Origin: CAZSVI01 sp964610205
GTDB lineage: Bacteria > Bacillota > Clostridia > DSM-8532
Length of the DNA: 26,041 bases
NCBI GenBank assembly: GCA_964610205.1
Contig: CAZSVI010000048.1
Coordinates: 1 to 26,041 of the forward strand
Direction of reading: 5' to 3'
The position numbers were made by a program, and so were the translations under genes. Of the stretch, positions 7,074 to 15,349 are shown one piece after another; position 1 is the stretch's first letter, and each line of letters begins with the position of its first letter. The notes beneath the pieces are model-generated. The model had not been told where the DNA came from. It was given only the letters and a program-made list of their open reading frames with translations, and did no database searches.

Positions 7074-7829
7074 ATGACAAAACCAATGCTGATCCATTTG
7101 CCGCACAGTTCGATGAATATTCCTCCGGATATCCGGGAAGAGCTGCTGCTTACCGATAATGAATTGGAACAGGAAATGCTCCTTCTTACGGACAGATATA
7201 CAGATCAGTTGTTTAAGTGCCCGGGTGCTGTAATTCATAAGAATACAGTCAGTAGAATAGTTTTTGATCCGGAACGGTTTCGCAGTGAATCGGATGAGGA
7301 AATGGAAAAGTTTGGCATGGGCGCTATCTATACAAAGACTCATAAAGGAAAGTTGCTTCGCCGGCTGGCTGATAACCGGAGAGAACAGCTAATGCGGCGT
7401 TTCTACGACCCATACCATTCCGGGCTTGAAGGAAAAACCGGCATGATGCTTGCGCAGTTCGGCAAATGCCTGATTCTTGACGGTCATTCCTTCCCGCAAA
7501 AGCCACTGCCGTTCGAAAAGGATAAAAGCCCTGACCGGCCGGATATCTGTATCGGTACATGCGAATTTCACACACCGGAGGAGTTATACCGCCTTATATT
7601 GGAATACACGGTAAAAAACGGCTTAACGGTAAGGTTTAACTTTCCTTTTGCCGGATCATTGGTACCCATGAAATATTATATGAAGGATAAACGTGTTTCT
7701 TCCGTTATGATTGAAGTTAACAGGAAACTCTATATGGATGAAAGCACAGGGGAAAAGAACGCCGGATTTGATATAACCAGAAGCTTTATTGATAACCTGC
7801 TTCACGAAATTCTGCAATATTTTACATAA
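7074..7829 (+). CDS. N-formylglutamate amidohydrolase-family protein
   Basis: The 251-residue product matches the N-formylglutamate amidohydrolase family (PF05013). It opens with LIHLPHSS (6-13), has SRIVFDPERF at 60-69, GMGAIYTKTH at 81-90 and the metal-site-like DGHS at 136-139. The founding enzyme removes formate from N-formylglutamate in histidine catabolism, but no hut gene is nearby. A different acyl-amino-acid or acyl-peptide substrate is therefore possible. It begins 3 bp after the serine hydrolase stop and is the last gene of the five-gene exporter operon. The AAGGAG ribosome binding site lies within the end of the preceding gene. Two hydrolases behind an exporter suggests a small amino-acid-derived molecule, by inference. 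Confidence 0.85.
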   Translation: MTKPMLIHLPHSSMNIPPDIREELLLTDNELEQEMLLLTDRYTDQLFKCPGAVIHKNTVSRIVFDPERFRSESDEEMEKFGMGAIYTKTHKGKLLRRLADNRREQLMRRFYDPYHSGLEGKTGMMLAQFGKCLILDGHSFPQKPLPFEKDKSPDRPDICIGTCEFHTPEELYRLILEYTVKNGLTVRFNFPFAGSLVPMKYYMKDKRVSSVMIEVNRKLYMDESTGEKNAGFDITRSFIDNLLHEILQYFT

Positions 7830-7912
7830 GATAACAAACGGATGTTCCAAGCATAGTAAAAACAACCATCAGACTGTGTGAATTGCCGAAAATATATTTT
7901 CCTGGCACGGGG

Positions 7913-7944
7913 TTTGCTGCTTGCCTTACCTTTCCGGCAGCAAA
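7913..7944. repeat. Hairpin downstream of the exporter operon
   Basis: TTTGCTGC (7913-7920) and GCAGCAAA (7937-7944) form an 8-bp stem with a 16-base loop in the 253-bp gap after the operon. There is no T-tract, so it is at best a weak terminator. Confidence 0.3.
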
Positions 7945-7989
7945 TCTGAAAATAATTCAACTTCAATAATCAGCAGGCAAACGGGTTAA

Positions 7990-8044
7990 ATTAAGGATTA
8001 ATTAAGGTTATCTGAAAAATGAATTAAGAACCGTGGTTTATACT
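7990..8044 (+). promoter_or_regulatory. 11-bp-periodic direct repeats and -10 box before the hybrid cluster
   Basis: ATTAAGG occurs at 7990-7996 and 8001-8007, exactly 11 bp apart. A third copy, ATTAAGA, at 8023-8029 is in the same register (22 bp further). Direct repeats with an 11-bp period are the classic binding pattern of OmpR/PhoB-type regulators. TATACT at 8039-8044 is a good -10 box, but the expected -35 position (8016-8021) is poor, as in activator-dependent promoters. The cluster's own OmpR-type regulator (15350-16063) is the obvious candidate. Confidence 0.5.
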
Positions 8045-8082
8045 GGTAACGTAACAGAAGGAGTTGGGAGGTTACGATACCG

Positions 8083-8946
8083 GTGGGATCAAAAAAAAGG
8101 AACCGTTATTCGGCCTTATTATTTTTAACGCCAAGTATTATCGGATTTTCGGTATTTTATATCGTTCCCTTCTTCGCGGGGATATATTACTCTTTGGTTT
8201 CAAGTCCGGTTAACGGAAGGTTTGTTGGTATTCTGAATTATGTTAATCTGATTAGAAATCCTGTTTTTCTGAAAGCCGCATCAAACACCTTGCTTTTTAC
8301 GGCTATCAGTGTTCCATTAAACCTGTTTTTTTCCCTGGGGCTTGCAATGCTGTTAAACAGGGAAGTGCCTATGATAAAAGCAATGCGTACCCTGTTCATT
8401 ACCCCGCTGGTCATTCCCGTTGCATCCGTGGTTCTTGTATGGCAAATTCTGTTCGATTCACAAGGATCCGTTAATTTGCTTTTAACCCTTTCAGGGTTCC
8501 AGCCCGTTGACTGGCTGGGCAGTAATTGGGCAAGGGTTGTTGTGGCTATTGTATACCTGTGGAAAAATATCGGCTACAACATGGTGCTGATCCTTGCCGG
8601 CCTCAGGAATATCCCGGTCGAATATTACGAGTCTGCCAATATCGACGGAGCAGGTTTTCTAAGGAAGTTTGTAAATATTACTCTGGTTTATCTCACACCC
8701 ACATCCTTTTTTGTATTAATTATATCGGTTATCAATTCGTTCAAGGTATTCAGGGAAACATACATGCTGGCAGGCGCATACCCCCATGACAGCATGTACA
8801 TGCTCCAGCATTACATGAACAACATGTTTGTCTCCCTTGATTATCAAAAGCTTACTTCGGCGGCTTTTTTAATGGCTGTGCTGGTTTTAGTCCTGGTTTT
8901 TTTACTGTTTTTCTTCGAGCGGAAGATTGGAGATTCTATTTCTTGA
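8083..8946 (+). CDS. Sugar-type ABC transporter permease (MalF/UgpA-like)
   Basis: This 287-residue inner-membrane protein has six hydrophobic helices. The lead-in SALLFLTPSIIGFSVFYIVPF is typical of MalF/LacF/UgpA permeases. The cytoplasmic coupling (EAA) loop is YYESANIDGAGFLRKFVNIT near 185-205, which contacts the ATPase. The GTG at 8083 is used, with GGGAGG 11 bases upstream; no better start is seen. The next permease starts shortly after its end. No ATP-binding subunit is encoded in the cluster. Families of this kind often share an MsmX-like ATPase encoded elsewhere, which is the likely solution. Sugar is the usual substrate class, but the neighbours do not confirm it. Confidence 0.9.
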   Translation: MGSKKRNRYSALLFLTPSIIGFSVFYIVPFFAGIYYSLVSSPVNGRFVGILNYVNLIRNPVFLKAASNTLLFTAISVPLNLFFSLGLAMLLNREVPMIKAMRTLFITPLVIPVASVVLVWQILFDSQGSVNLLLTLSGFQPVDWLGSNWARVVVAIVYLWKNIGYNMVLILAGLRNIPVEYYESANIDGAGFLRKFVNITLVYLTPTSFFVLIISVINSFKVFRETYMLAGAYPHDSMYMLQHYMNNMFVSLDYQKLTSAAFLMAVLVLVLVFLLFFFERKIGDSIS

Positions 8947-8978
8947 ATAGGGCGTATTACGTTTTGGGAGTTTATGTT

Positions 8979-9902
8979 ATGAAAAAGCAAAAAAAGCATA
9001 ATGCATTTTTAAATACGACATCTCTTGCCGGAAGAACCGCAGTCAGGATCCTGTCGGCTATGGGACTGGCTGTGCTGGTACTCCTTGTCGTGATGCCGAT
9101 GATACTTACCCTTACAAACTCTTTTATGAGCGAACAGGAAATCCATTATTCCTATTCACAACAGCGAACCGCAGCGCAGAATGCAAGCGGCAGGTCTGCC
9201 GGCGTATATCACGGGATAAAGCTGATTCCGGACGTTGTAACCATTAATCAATATTACTCGGTATTGATTCAAAAAACGCAGTACCATTTCCTTTTCTGGA
9301 ATTCAATCCGTGTGGTTGCACCGATTGTCGCTGGGCAGATAATGGTTGCTTCCATGGCGGCCTTTGCTTTTTCAAAAATTCCGTTCAGAGGGCGAGAGCC
9401 TTTGTTTTTTGCTTACATTATTGTTATGATGATGCCGTTTCAGGTAACCTTGGTTCCCAATTATATTGTTGCCAGCTATTTAGGATTGCTTGACAATACC
9501 CTATCTATCATCCTTCCCGGCATTTTCAATGCTTTTGGAGTTTTTCTTCTCCGGCAGTCCATGGTCCTGATCCCCGATGCTTATTGTGAATCGGCGTATG
9601 TGGACGGGGCAAACCGGTTTTATATATTTCTGAAGGTCGTTCTTCCAATGTCAAAGGCAGGTATCGCGTCGCTGGCAATCCTTGTATTCATAGATAACTG
9701 GAATATGATTGAGCAGCCTCTGATTTTTTTACAGGACAATACAAAAAGCATGCTTTCGGTTTTTCTTTCAACCATTAATACAAATGAACGGGGTATTGCC
9801 TTTGCGGCATCATCTATTTATATGACCCCCATGCTGCTGGTTTTTCTGTATGGTGAAAGCTATCTGGTGGAGGGAATCCAGCTATCGGGACTGAAAGCAT
9901 AA
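8979..9902 (+). CDS. Sugar-type ABC transporter permease (MalG/UgpE-like)
   Basis: This 307-residue partner permease of the MalG/UgpE type has about six helices. Its coupling loop is ESAYVDGANRFYIFLKVVLP, with the conserved EAA---G pattern. The start is the ATG at 8979, preceded by GGGAG nine bases upstream. An in-frame TTG at 8943 overlaps the previous gene but has no ribosome binding site. An extended soluble loop of roughly 60 residues after the first helix (around MSEQEIHYSYSQQ to TINQYYS) is extracytoplasmic and slightly longer than usual. It pairs with the preceding permease to form the membrane channel. The binding protein partner is probably the lipoprotein at 12797-15100. Confidence 0.9.
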   Translation: MKKQKKHNAFLNTTSLAGRTAVRILSAMGLAVLVLLVVMPMILTLTNSFMSEQEIHYSYSQQRTAAQNASGRSAGVYHGIKLIPDVVTINQYYSVLIQKTQYHFLFWNSIRVVAPIVAGQIMVASMAAFAFSKIPFRGREPLFFAYIIVMMMPFQVTLVPNYIVASYLGLLDNTLSIILPGIFNAFGVFLLRQSMVLIPDAYCESAYVDGANRFYIFLKVVLPMSKAGIASLAILVFIDNWNMIEQPLIFLQDNTKSMLSVFLSTINTNERGIAFAASSIYMTPMLLVFLYGESYLVEGIQLSGLKA

Positions 9903-9932
9903 AACAATATCTGATTTTTGGAGGGGGACTAT

Positions 9933-11228
9933 ATGCAGGACAAATATGAAAACCATACGGTAAATAGAAGAGAGAAAATAAAAAGGGCGGCGGTTGCTTT
10001 TTTTACGGTTATGCTGATTCTGGCTTTTTTTTCTAACACGATAAATCATATTTCTCTCCCACGGGTAGATTGTGAAAGGCCTTCCAGGGGATCTATCATA
10101 AAAGAAGTTCTGATGACCGGATACATCGAAGCAAATGAAATCCATCACTGTTACATTCCCTCGGGTATGCGTTTATTGGAGATCCATACGCGGGTGGGAG
10201 AAAAGGTAAATAAGGGACAAAGCCTTCTGAAGCTGGATACGGAAACCATTAAAACGCAACTGGTGGACGCATTGGACAGGTTTGAACAAAAAAAAATCGA
10301 ACTGGCTATACGGAAGCTTGAATCGGATTCCTTTCATCTGAATGAATATGACAATGCTATTGAATCGGCTCAAAACCAACTACAGCAGGTGGAATCGGAT
10401 TACAACCGGATCCGGATGTTGTATGAAGCTAAATGTGAAACGCAGGAAAACTATGAGAACGCCCGAAGAAAGTTCAGTGAGGCACAGAGAGTGCAAAAAA
10501 AAGCAGTTTCGGATAAAGAAAACGCCATCCTTTCCAATCAGATTAAAATGAGAAAAGAAGAGATGGAAATTAAAAGCCTTCAAATAGAAATAGAAATACA
10601 AAAAAGAGAAATAGAGCGGATGAAGGAGCAGCTCCTGCTGGGTGAACTGACTGCTCCCTTTGACGGAATTATTACGGACATAGGTTTCAGAAAGGGAGAA
10701 ATGACGAATGCGTCACAGCCGGTATACAGCATGATAGATACATCGAAAGGCTACTGTTTCACCGGTCTTCTGGATATTGACGATGCGGCCGACTTAAAAC
10801 CAGGAGATGAAGCGGAAATTTCGCTGAATGCCTTTGAATGGGAGAAAATCACCGGGAAAGTAATGAAAATCAAAGACAGCTGTGAGAATAAGGGGGAGAA
10901 GAAGGAGATTGTTATTGAAGTTTCGGGTGATGTATTAGAGGAAGGACAAAAGGGTGAAGCCCGGTTTTATAAAAAAACCAAATCCTTCGATGTTTTGGTA
11001 TCCAATTCGGCAATCGGGCAGGACAACACCGGTTATTTTGTCTATGTTCCGGAAGAGAAAAAAAGCTATCTTGGAAATGAAATCTATATTCGGGCGGTGC
11101 ACGTTACCATTGGAGAATCGGATGATAAAAAAATTGCCGTGGTGCATGGGTTAAGCAGTGAGGACAGGGTGATTACAGCCAGTGATAAACCGCTGTCCGA
11201 CGGAATGCGTGTTATCTATGACAGATAA
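9933..11228 (+). CDS. HlyD/MacA-type membrane fusion (adaptor) protein
   Basis: This 431-residue protein has one N-terminal membrane helix (about 17-34) and an extracytoplasmic body. The first half of the barrel-sandwich (lipoyl) domain is at about 65-105 (RVGEKVNKGQSLLKLD). A long coiled-coil hairpin spans about 107-235. The second half is LTAPFDGIITDIGFRKGE from 239, then a beta-barrel and membrane-proximal domain. This is the layout of MacA/HlyD adaptors, which normally pair with an export ATPase such as MacB. The start is the ATG at 9933 with GGAGGGGG six bases before; a TTG at 9918 lies upstream of that site. Here it sits behind two uptake-type permeases, an unusual partner set. Confidence 0.9.
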   Translation: MQDKYENHTVNRREKIKRAAVAFFTVMLILAFFSNTINHISLPRVDCERPSRGSIIKEVLMTGYIEANEIHHCYIPSGMRLLEIHTRVGEKVNKGQSLLKLDTETIKTQLVDALDRFEQKKIELAIRKLESDSFHLNEYDNAIESAQNQLQQVESDYNRIRMLYEAKCETQENYENARRKFSEAQRVQKKAVSDKENAILSNQIKMRKEEMEIKSLQIEIEIQKREIERMKEQLLLGELTAPFDGIITDIGFRKGEMTNASQPVYSMIDTSKGYCFTGLLDIDDAADLKPGDEAEISLNAFEWEKITGKVMKIKDSCENKGEKKEIVIEVSGDVLEEGQKGEARFYKKTKSFDVLVSNSAIGQDNTGYFVYVPEEKKSYLGNEIYIRAVHVTIGESDDKKIAVVHGLSSEDRVITASDKPLSDGMRVIYDR

Positions 11229-11379
11229 TCGAAACAAAACTTTGTGCCCGGAAAACAGCCGAATAAGGGAGGCTGTGGAAGCATGTTAAGATAAACTACC
11301 GGTATATTAATACAACTATCGCTTTCAGGGTAAAGGATTTATAGGTTTTCCATAAGCGAAAAAGAAAGGAGGTGTTGGA

Positions 11380-12804
11380 TTGAAAATACATAAAACCGGA
11401 TGGAATATGCTTCTTTTCGGAATGCTACTGTTAGTTTCCGGAATCATTTTGGGAAGCGCTGCAGTGGAGGGGCTGAAGGACGCAACCGGGGCGATTTCCA
11501 CGGAAAAGGTTGTTGTGGAGGTAAAACCGGAATGGAAAGGAGGTGACAGGAAAATTCTGACCATGGAGATTCTGAAGAAGCTTGAAAAAAAGCTGCAAAA
11601 TAACCTCATTGCTTATACCGTCGAACCCAAAACCAGTAAGCAGACAATAGAAAGCAATGGCAGTAGGACTCAGGTAATCTTGGCCGGTATTGGCGGCAGA
11701 TACAATATGTTCCGCCGGTTTGAATTTGTTTACGGCGGTTTCTCCCCTGCGTTTTCCAAAAGCGGTGCTCCGAAAATTGCCCTGGTAAGCGAGGATTTTG
11801 CCTGGGAGCGGTTCAAAACACACAACGCGATTGGACAAACAATCCAGGTTTATGGGGAATCCTTTGTTATTGCCGGTGTGTTCAGAAATGGAAGGGGTGT
11901 TCTTCATTTACTGACGAAGGAAGAGCTTCCTGAAGTGCTGATACCTGCTGGAACCATGCTTGAATTGGACAGTGGGGCAATTATCGCTTCCTTTGAAACC
12001 GCGGCGGATAAAAGTGAAATTTATAACAGCGGCAGAAATCTGATTTTAACTGCCCTGAGGCAGGAAGGTTTGGATGAATCCCGTTTGGATGTATCGGACT
12101 TCTCCGTACATCAAAAGCTGATGCTGCAAAAGCCGATGATTATCGTTTTTCTCACAGGCTTCATTACCATTATTTTTTTGGGTTTGCAAGCATTTATCGG
12201 CTTTAAAGAAATCATTCGCGGAATCAGGAGTATTTATGCCGATTACGATCTTTCAAATACACTTCGGGCAGGTATTCGGACCTACGGAGGAGAAATGATT
12301 AAAACATCCGTTTTTTTAGCTTTTATATTTGTTGTCTGGAGATTTAGCGCATTTGATTTTTTCATACTCCCTGAATATGTTCCCGGAGAAACACCGGATA
12401 TGCAAAAATATGCAGACCTGTTAAGGGAAAGCATTCGGAATACTTTCTCCGGTGTATCCGATAAAGCATCTTTTAGTATAAGGCTTTTACAGGCAACCCG
12501 GATGCTGACCGATATGATACTCTGCCTCTCTGTATTCGGTGGGTTGATTTTTACCCGTATCGGAACGAAGCTTCTCCGGAATCAGTTTATCAATGCCGGA
12601 GTTTCTATCTGGAAAGCCGGCGGAGGTCTGTTTCTGTGCCTGGCGGTGGTGTTAGGCTTATGCTATGTCAGTGAATTACCCATGAGCATATATACAAAGG
12701 GAATTTTGATTGTATGGATTTATATTGCCTCGGGTTTGCAATTTGGGACGGATAACCTGCCTTCCTGTCCCATAAATGAGAAAGGGAGTGTTTATATTGC
12801 TTAA
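11380..12804 (+). CDS. MacB/FtsX-like membrane protein with periplasmic core domain, no ATPase
   Basis: This 474-residue protein has a first helix at about 9-29 and an extracytoplasmic domain at about 30-250. Four or five further helices lie near 252-272, 308-330, 376-396, 414-432 and 440-456. The extracytoplasmic part contains the MacB core-domain pattern RRFEFVYGGFSP, KIALVSEDFAWERF, then IGQTIQVYGESFVIAGVFRN (about 112-170). The C-terminal membrane half diverges from canonical FtsX domains, so it may be a structural or regulatory homologue. The TTG start at 11380 follows AAAGGAGG. No MacB-type ATPase domain is fused or adjacent. It overlaps the next gene's start by 8 bp. Pairing with the adaptor upstream is inferred from MacA-MacB precedent. 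Confidence 0.75.
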   Translation: MKIHKTGWNMLLFGMLLLVSGIILGSAAVEGLKDATGAISTEKVVVEVKPEWKGGDRKILTMEILKKLEKKLQNNLIAYTVEPKTSKQTIESNGSRTQVILAGIGGRYNMFRRFEFVYGGFSPAFSKSGAPKIALVSEDFAWERFKTHNAIGQTIQVYGESFVIAGVFRNGRGVLHLLTKEELPEVLIPAGTMLELDSGAIIASFETAADKSEIYNSGRNLILTALRQEGLDESRLDVSDFSVHQKLMLQKPMIIVFLTGFITIIFLGLQAFIGFKEIIRGIRSIYADYDLSNTLRAGIRTYGGEMIKTSVFLAFIFVVWRFSAFDFFILPEYVPGETPDMQKYADLLRESIRNTFSGVSDKASFSIRLLQATRMLTDMILCLSVFGGLIFTRIGTKLLRNQFINAGVSIWKAGGGLFLCLAVVLGLCYVSELPMSIYTKGILIVWIYIASGLQFGTDNLPSCPINEKGSVYIA

Positions 12805-15100
12805 AAGATTGATATGTTTTATTACGGTAAATATACTGGTGATTGGTTTAACCGCCTGCAATAATGACAAAAGCAAGGATACCGGAAGCAGCGGTGAAAA
12901 TATTGTAAACTCAGAACAGGTACTTAAATATGTTGAAGAGGAAATAGAGGAAATCCCGGAATTAATAAAGCCGGGTTCTGCCCAGATCAATTCAAAAAAC
13001 CAACTGGTTATTCAAAACGCAGAGGCTGAAAAACCGGAATTCCTGATGATTGGAGATAATGGGAAAGTACAGGACACAATTACCTGCGACTTTGACGGGC
13101 AGAGTATTCTTTTTGCTATGGATCCGCAGGATAACTTTTATATCGTAAGCGTACAAATGACTGAATTGGGTATTGAACAAAATATTTACAGGCTTGATCC
13201 CCATGGGAAACTGCTTGAAACAATCACTTCAGACAGCCTCTCCTTAAACGGTTCGGATAGTTATAAAAAAACGGTGACCGGGATTGCTGTGGATGCCGTT
13301 GGTAACATTTTTTTATCCCGCGTGTCCGGGAGTATCCTCATGCTGGATAGCAGCGGAAAAGAACAGAGAACCTTCGGCGGTGATTTATACAAGGGTACGG
13401 CGCAGACAGATCGGGAAAATAATCTGATTATATATGGCTTAGATACCGCGAATTATCAATATACACTGCAGAAATTCAATACTGCCACCGGAAAGAACAT
13501 ATGGAGCAAAACGATTGACCGGAAGGTGAACGGCGGTATTTCTTTCAGTGGAGACATGCCAAAGCTGAGATGCGATCCGCAGGATGGGAGCATCTACCTT
13601 CTAAGTGATTCGGGAATTGAGAAATTTGATACCAAAGGAAATCGCATGGAGAAAGCACTCGCTTTTAAAGAACATACGATACTGGCTTCCGGATTTATTC
13701 CAACCGATATGTGTGTGGATTCGCAAAAAACTTTTTATATGACAGCAATGCCTTTGGGAGTAGGAGGCATTCCTCTTGATAATAGCTCATCCGGGTTTGA
13801 GTTGTACAAATACTCGCTGCGGGAGATAAAAGAGGAAGACAGAACGCCGATCTCACTCTCTGTTCCCTCCTCATCCCGGCTTATTGATGTAGCCGTAAGC
13901 AAATTCAATAAGGCCAACCCCGGTTACCGGATTACAGTACAGGAAGCCGGAACGGGCAAAGCAGGTGATGAGGATTATGAGAGGTACGTAAATACCCTGA
14001 ATACCGAACTGATGACCGGAAAAGGACCGGATATCATATCAGTTGCCGGACTGCCTTATGAAAAGTATATTTCCAAGAATATCTTTGCTGATCTGACGCA
14101 AAAGATGGCCGATGACAATGAATTTCAGCAGGAATGTTTTCATATGAATCTGCTTGACGCGATGAAGTATGATGGAAAGCTTTACAGTATGCCGATTTGT
14201 TTTTCTTTGAATGCGTTGTTTCCCAATCAGAAAGCCCTCTCTGACAGGAATATATCCTTTGATCACACCACCTGGACATGGGATGATTTCCAATCCATTG
14301 TCGACCGGATATCCATGGATGAGGCTGATGATGTATATATTGTTCCGCCGAATGTCAGTTGCATAGCCGCTCTGGAAGTATTACTACAGGGCAGCTACGG
14401 CAGGTTTGTTGATATAAAGGGGAAAAAGGCATTTTTTGATTCGGAGGAATTTGTGAAAATGCTTGAAATGGCAAATAAATTTGGCTCGGAGACGCCGGAA
14501 TACGAAAATCAGGATCCTCTGGAGTCATTGTTTGAGGCTGCGCAAAGAGGTACTGTCATATTCTGCCCGCAGAGTATTTCCGACTTTATGATGTTGTCTA
14601 CGATGAAGGTTCTGTATGGCAGCGGACTGGATATTGTGAACCTGCCCGGATCGGATGCCGGCAAAACAGGCGGTTCCTTCAGCTGCGGTGAAATCTATTC
14701 GATTAACAGCAATTCCAAAAATAAGGAGAAAGCCTGGGAATTCATAAAAATACTTCTGTCGGAGGAGATACAGGGCATGGATGAACTAAGCGGTTTTTCA
14801 GTCAGCAAAACCGCACTGAAGGCAAGGGCTGACAGAAACAACACTCTTCTGAGTTCCGATGGTATTTGGATTAGTGTCGGCGTTAGCGGAGGTGAACCGG
14901 TTACGCCGAAAGCACTTACCGGACAGGAGGTTGCCAGAGTGGAGGAGTATGTGGAAAATCTATCCAGCTATTCCCATATTGACCGCAAGGTTATGGAGAT
15001 TATTCAAACCGAGACCAAAGGATACTTCAACGGCAAAAAAAACGCAGAAGAAACCGCGAAATCCATTCAGAACAGGGTCAATATATACCTGGGAGAATAG
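12797..15100 (+). CDS. Lipoprotein: beta-propeller-like domain joined to a family-1 solute-binding domain
   Basis: This 767-residue secreted lipoprotein has a signal peptide with lipobox LTAC, so Cys21 would be lipidated. Residues about 60-340 hold repeated strands of the NHL/SMP-30 type (FAMDPQDNFYIVS, GIAVDAVGNIFLS, RCDPQDGSIYLLS, DMCVDSQKTFYMT), which suggests a beta-propeller. From about 348 (ISLSVPSSSRLIDVAVSKFN) the protein is an extracellular solute-binding domain of family 1. Signs are the NPGYRITV, TGKGPDIISVAGLPYEKY and WTWDDFQSIVDRI segments and a C-terminal KEKAWEFIKILLS. The TTG at 12797 follows GGGAG; an ATG at 12776 lies upstream of that site. Usual binding proteins are about 430 residues, so the N-terminal half is an addition. 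It is the likely ligand receptor of the cluster. Confidence 0.85.
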   Translation: MLKRLICFITVNILVIGLTACNNDKSKDTGSSGENIVNSEQVLKYVEEEIEEIPELIKPGSAQINSKNQLVIQNAEAEKPEFLMIGDNGKVQDTITCDFDGQSILFAMDPQDNFYIVSVQMTELGIEQNIYRLDPHGKLLETITSDSLSLNGSDSYKKTVTGIAVDAVGNIFLSRVSGSILMLDSSGKEQRTFGGDLYKGTAQTDRENNLIIYGLDTANYQYTLQKFNTATGKNIWSKTIDRKVNGGISFSGDMPKLRCDPQDGSIYLLSDSGIEKFDTKGNRMEKALAFKEHTILASGFIPTDMCVDSQKTFYMTAMPLGVGGIPLDNSSSGFELYKYSLREIKEEDRTPISLSVPSSSRLIDVAVSKFNKANPGYRITVQEAGTGKAGDEDYERYVNTLNTELMTGKGPDIISVAGLPYEKYISKNIFADLTQKMADDNEFQQECFHMNLLDAMKYDGKLYSMPICFSLNALFPNQKALSDRNISFDHTTWTWDDFQSIVDRISMDEADDVYIVPPNVSCIAALEVLLQGSYGRFVDIKGKKAFFDSEEFVKMLEMANKFGSETPEYENQDPLESLFEAAQRGTVIFCPQSISDFMMLSTMKVLYGSGLDIVNLPGSDAGKTGGSFSCGEIYSINSNSKNKEKAWEFIKILLSEEIQGMDELSGFSVSKTALKARADRNNTLLSSDGIWISVGVSGGEPVTPKALTGQEVARVEEYVENLSSYSHIDRKVMEIIQTETKGYFNGKKNAEETAKSIQNRVNIYLGE

Positions 15101-15106
15101 TTTTTT

Positions 15107-15200
15107 ATCAAACGTTCGCGATGCGTCGCACACAAAACGCATATAGCAGGCACTTTTAGCGCCTGTGTTTTGGTATACAATTAGCGCGAGGACTTATTGA
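15107..15200 (+). repeat. Dispersed intergenic repeat, copy B
   Basis: This 94-bp stretch after the lipoprotein gene is alignable with 24476-24552 along its length and with 21788-21859 in its second half. Shared blocks are the ATCA--CGTTC start, GCACA-AAAA, AGGC--TTTTAGCGC, GTTTTGG and the closing CTTATTGA. This copy can fold as nested stems: CAAAAC/GTTTTG (15133-15138 with 15167-15172) around CAGGC/GCCTG (15147-15151 with 15161-15165). It may also act as a weak terminator for the operon. Confidence 0.55.
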
Positions 15201-15251
15201 TAAATGATAGTTGAACTGAAAACTATGTCTCTGATTTTCCGTTTGACCTAT

Positions 15252-15288
15252 ACAGCCGCTCTATGGTAATTTTAAGTAGGGCGGCTGT
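15252..15288 (+). promoter_or_regulatory. Leader hairpin and weak promoter before the two-component genes
   Basis: ACAGCCGC (15252-15259) and GCGGCTGT (15281-15288) form a perfect 8-bp stem with a 21-base loop, about 60 bp before the regulator start. TTGACC at 15243-15248 with a TAATTT 18 bp later could be a weak promoter overlapping it. Either a separate promoter or a transcript structure between operon halves is possible. Confidence 0.35.
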
Positions 15289-15349
15289 AAACCCGAGAAT
15301 GAAAAAGGGAATACCACACCCGATCATTTGTGGCTGTGAGGTGGAAAAT

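Noticed and set aside
7913..7944. Terminator of the exporter operon
   Set aside because: The hairpin has a large loop and no T-tract, so it was listed only as a hairpin.
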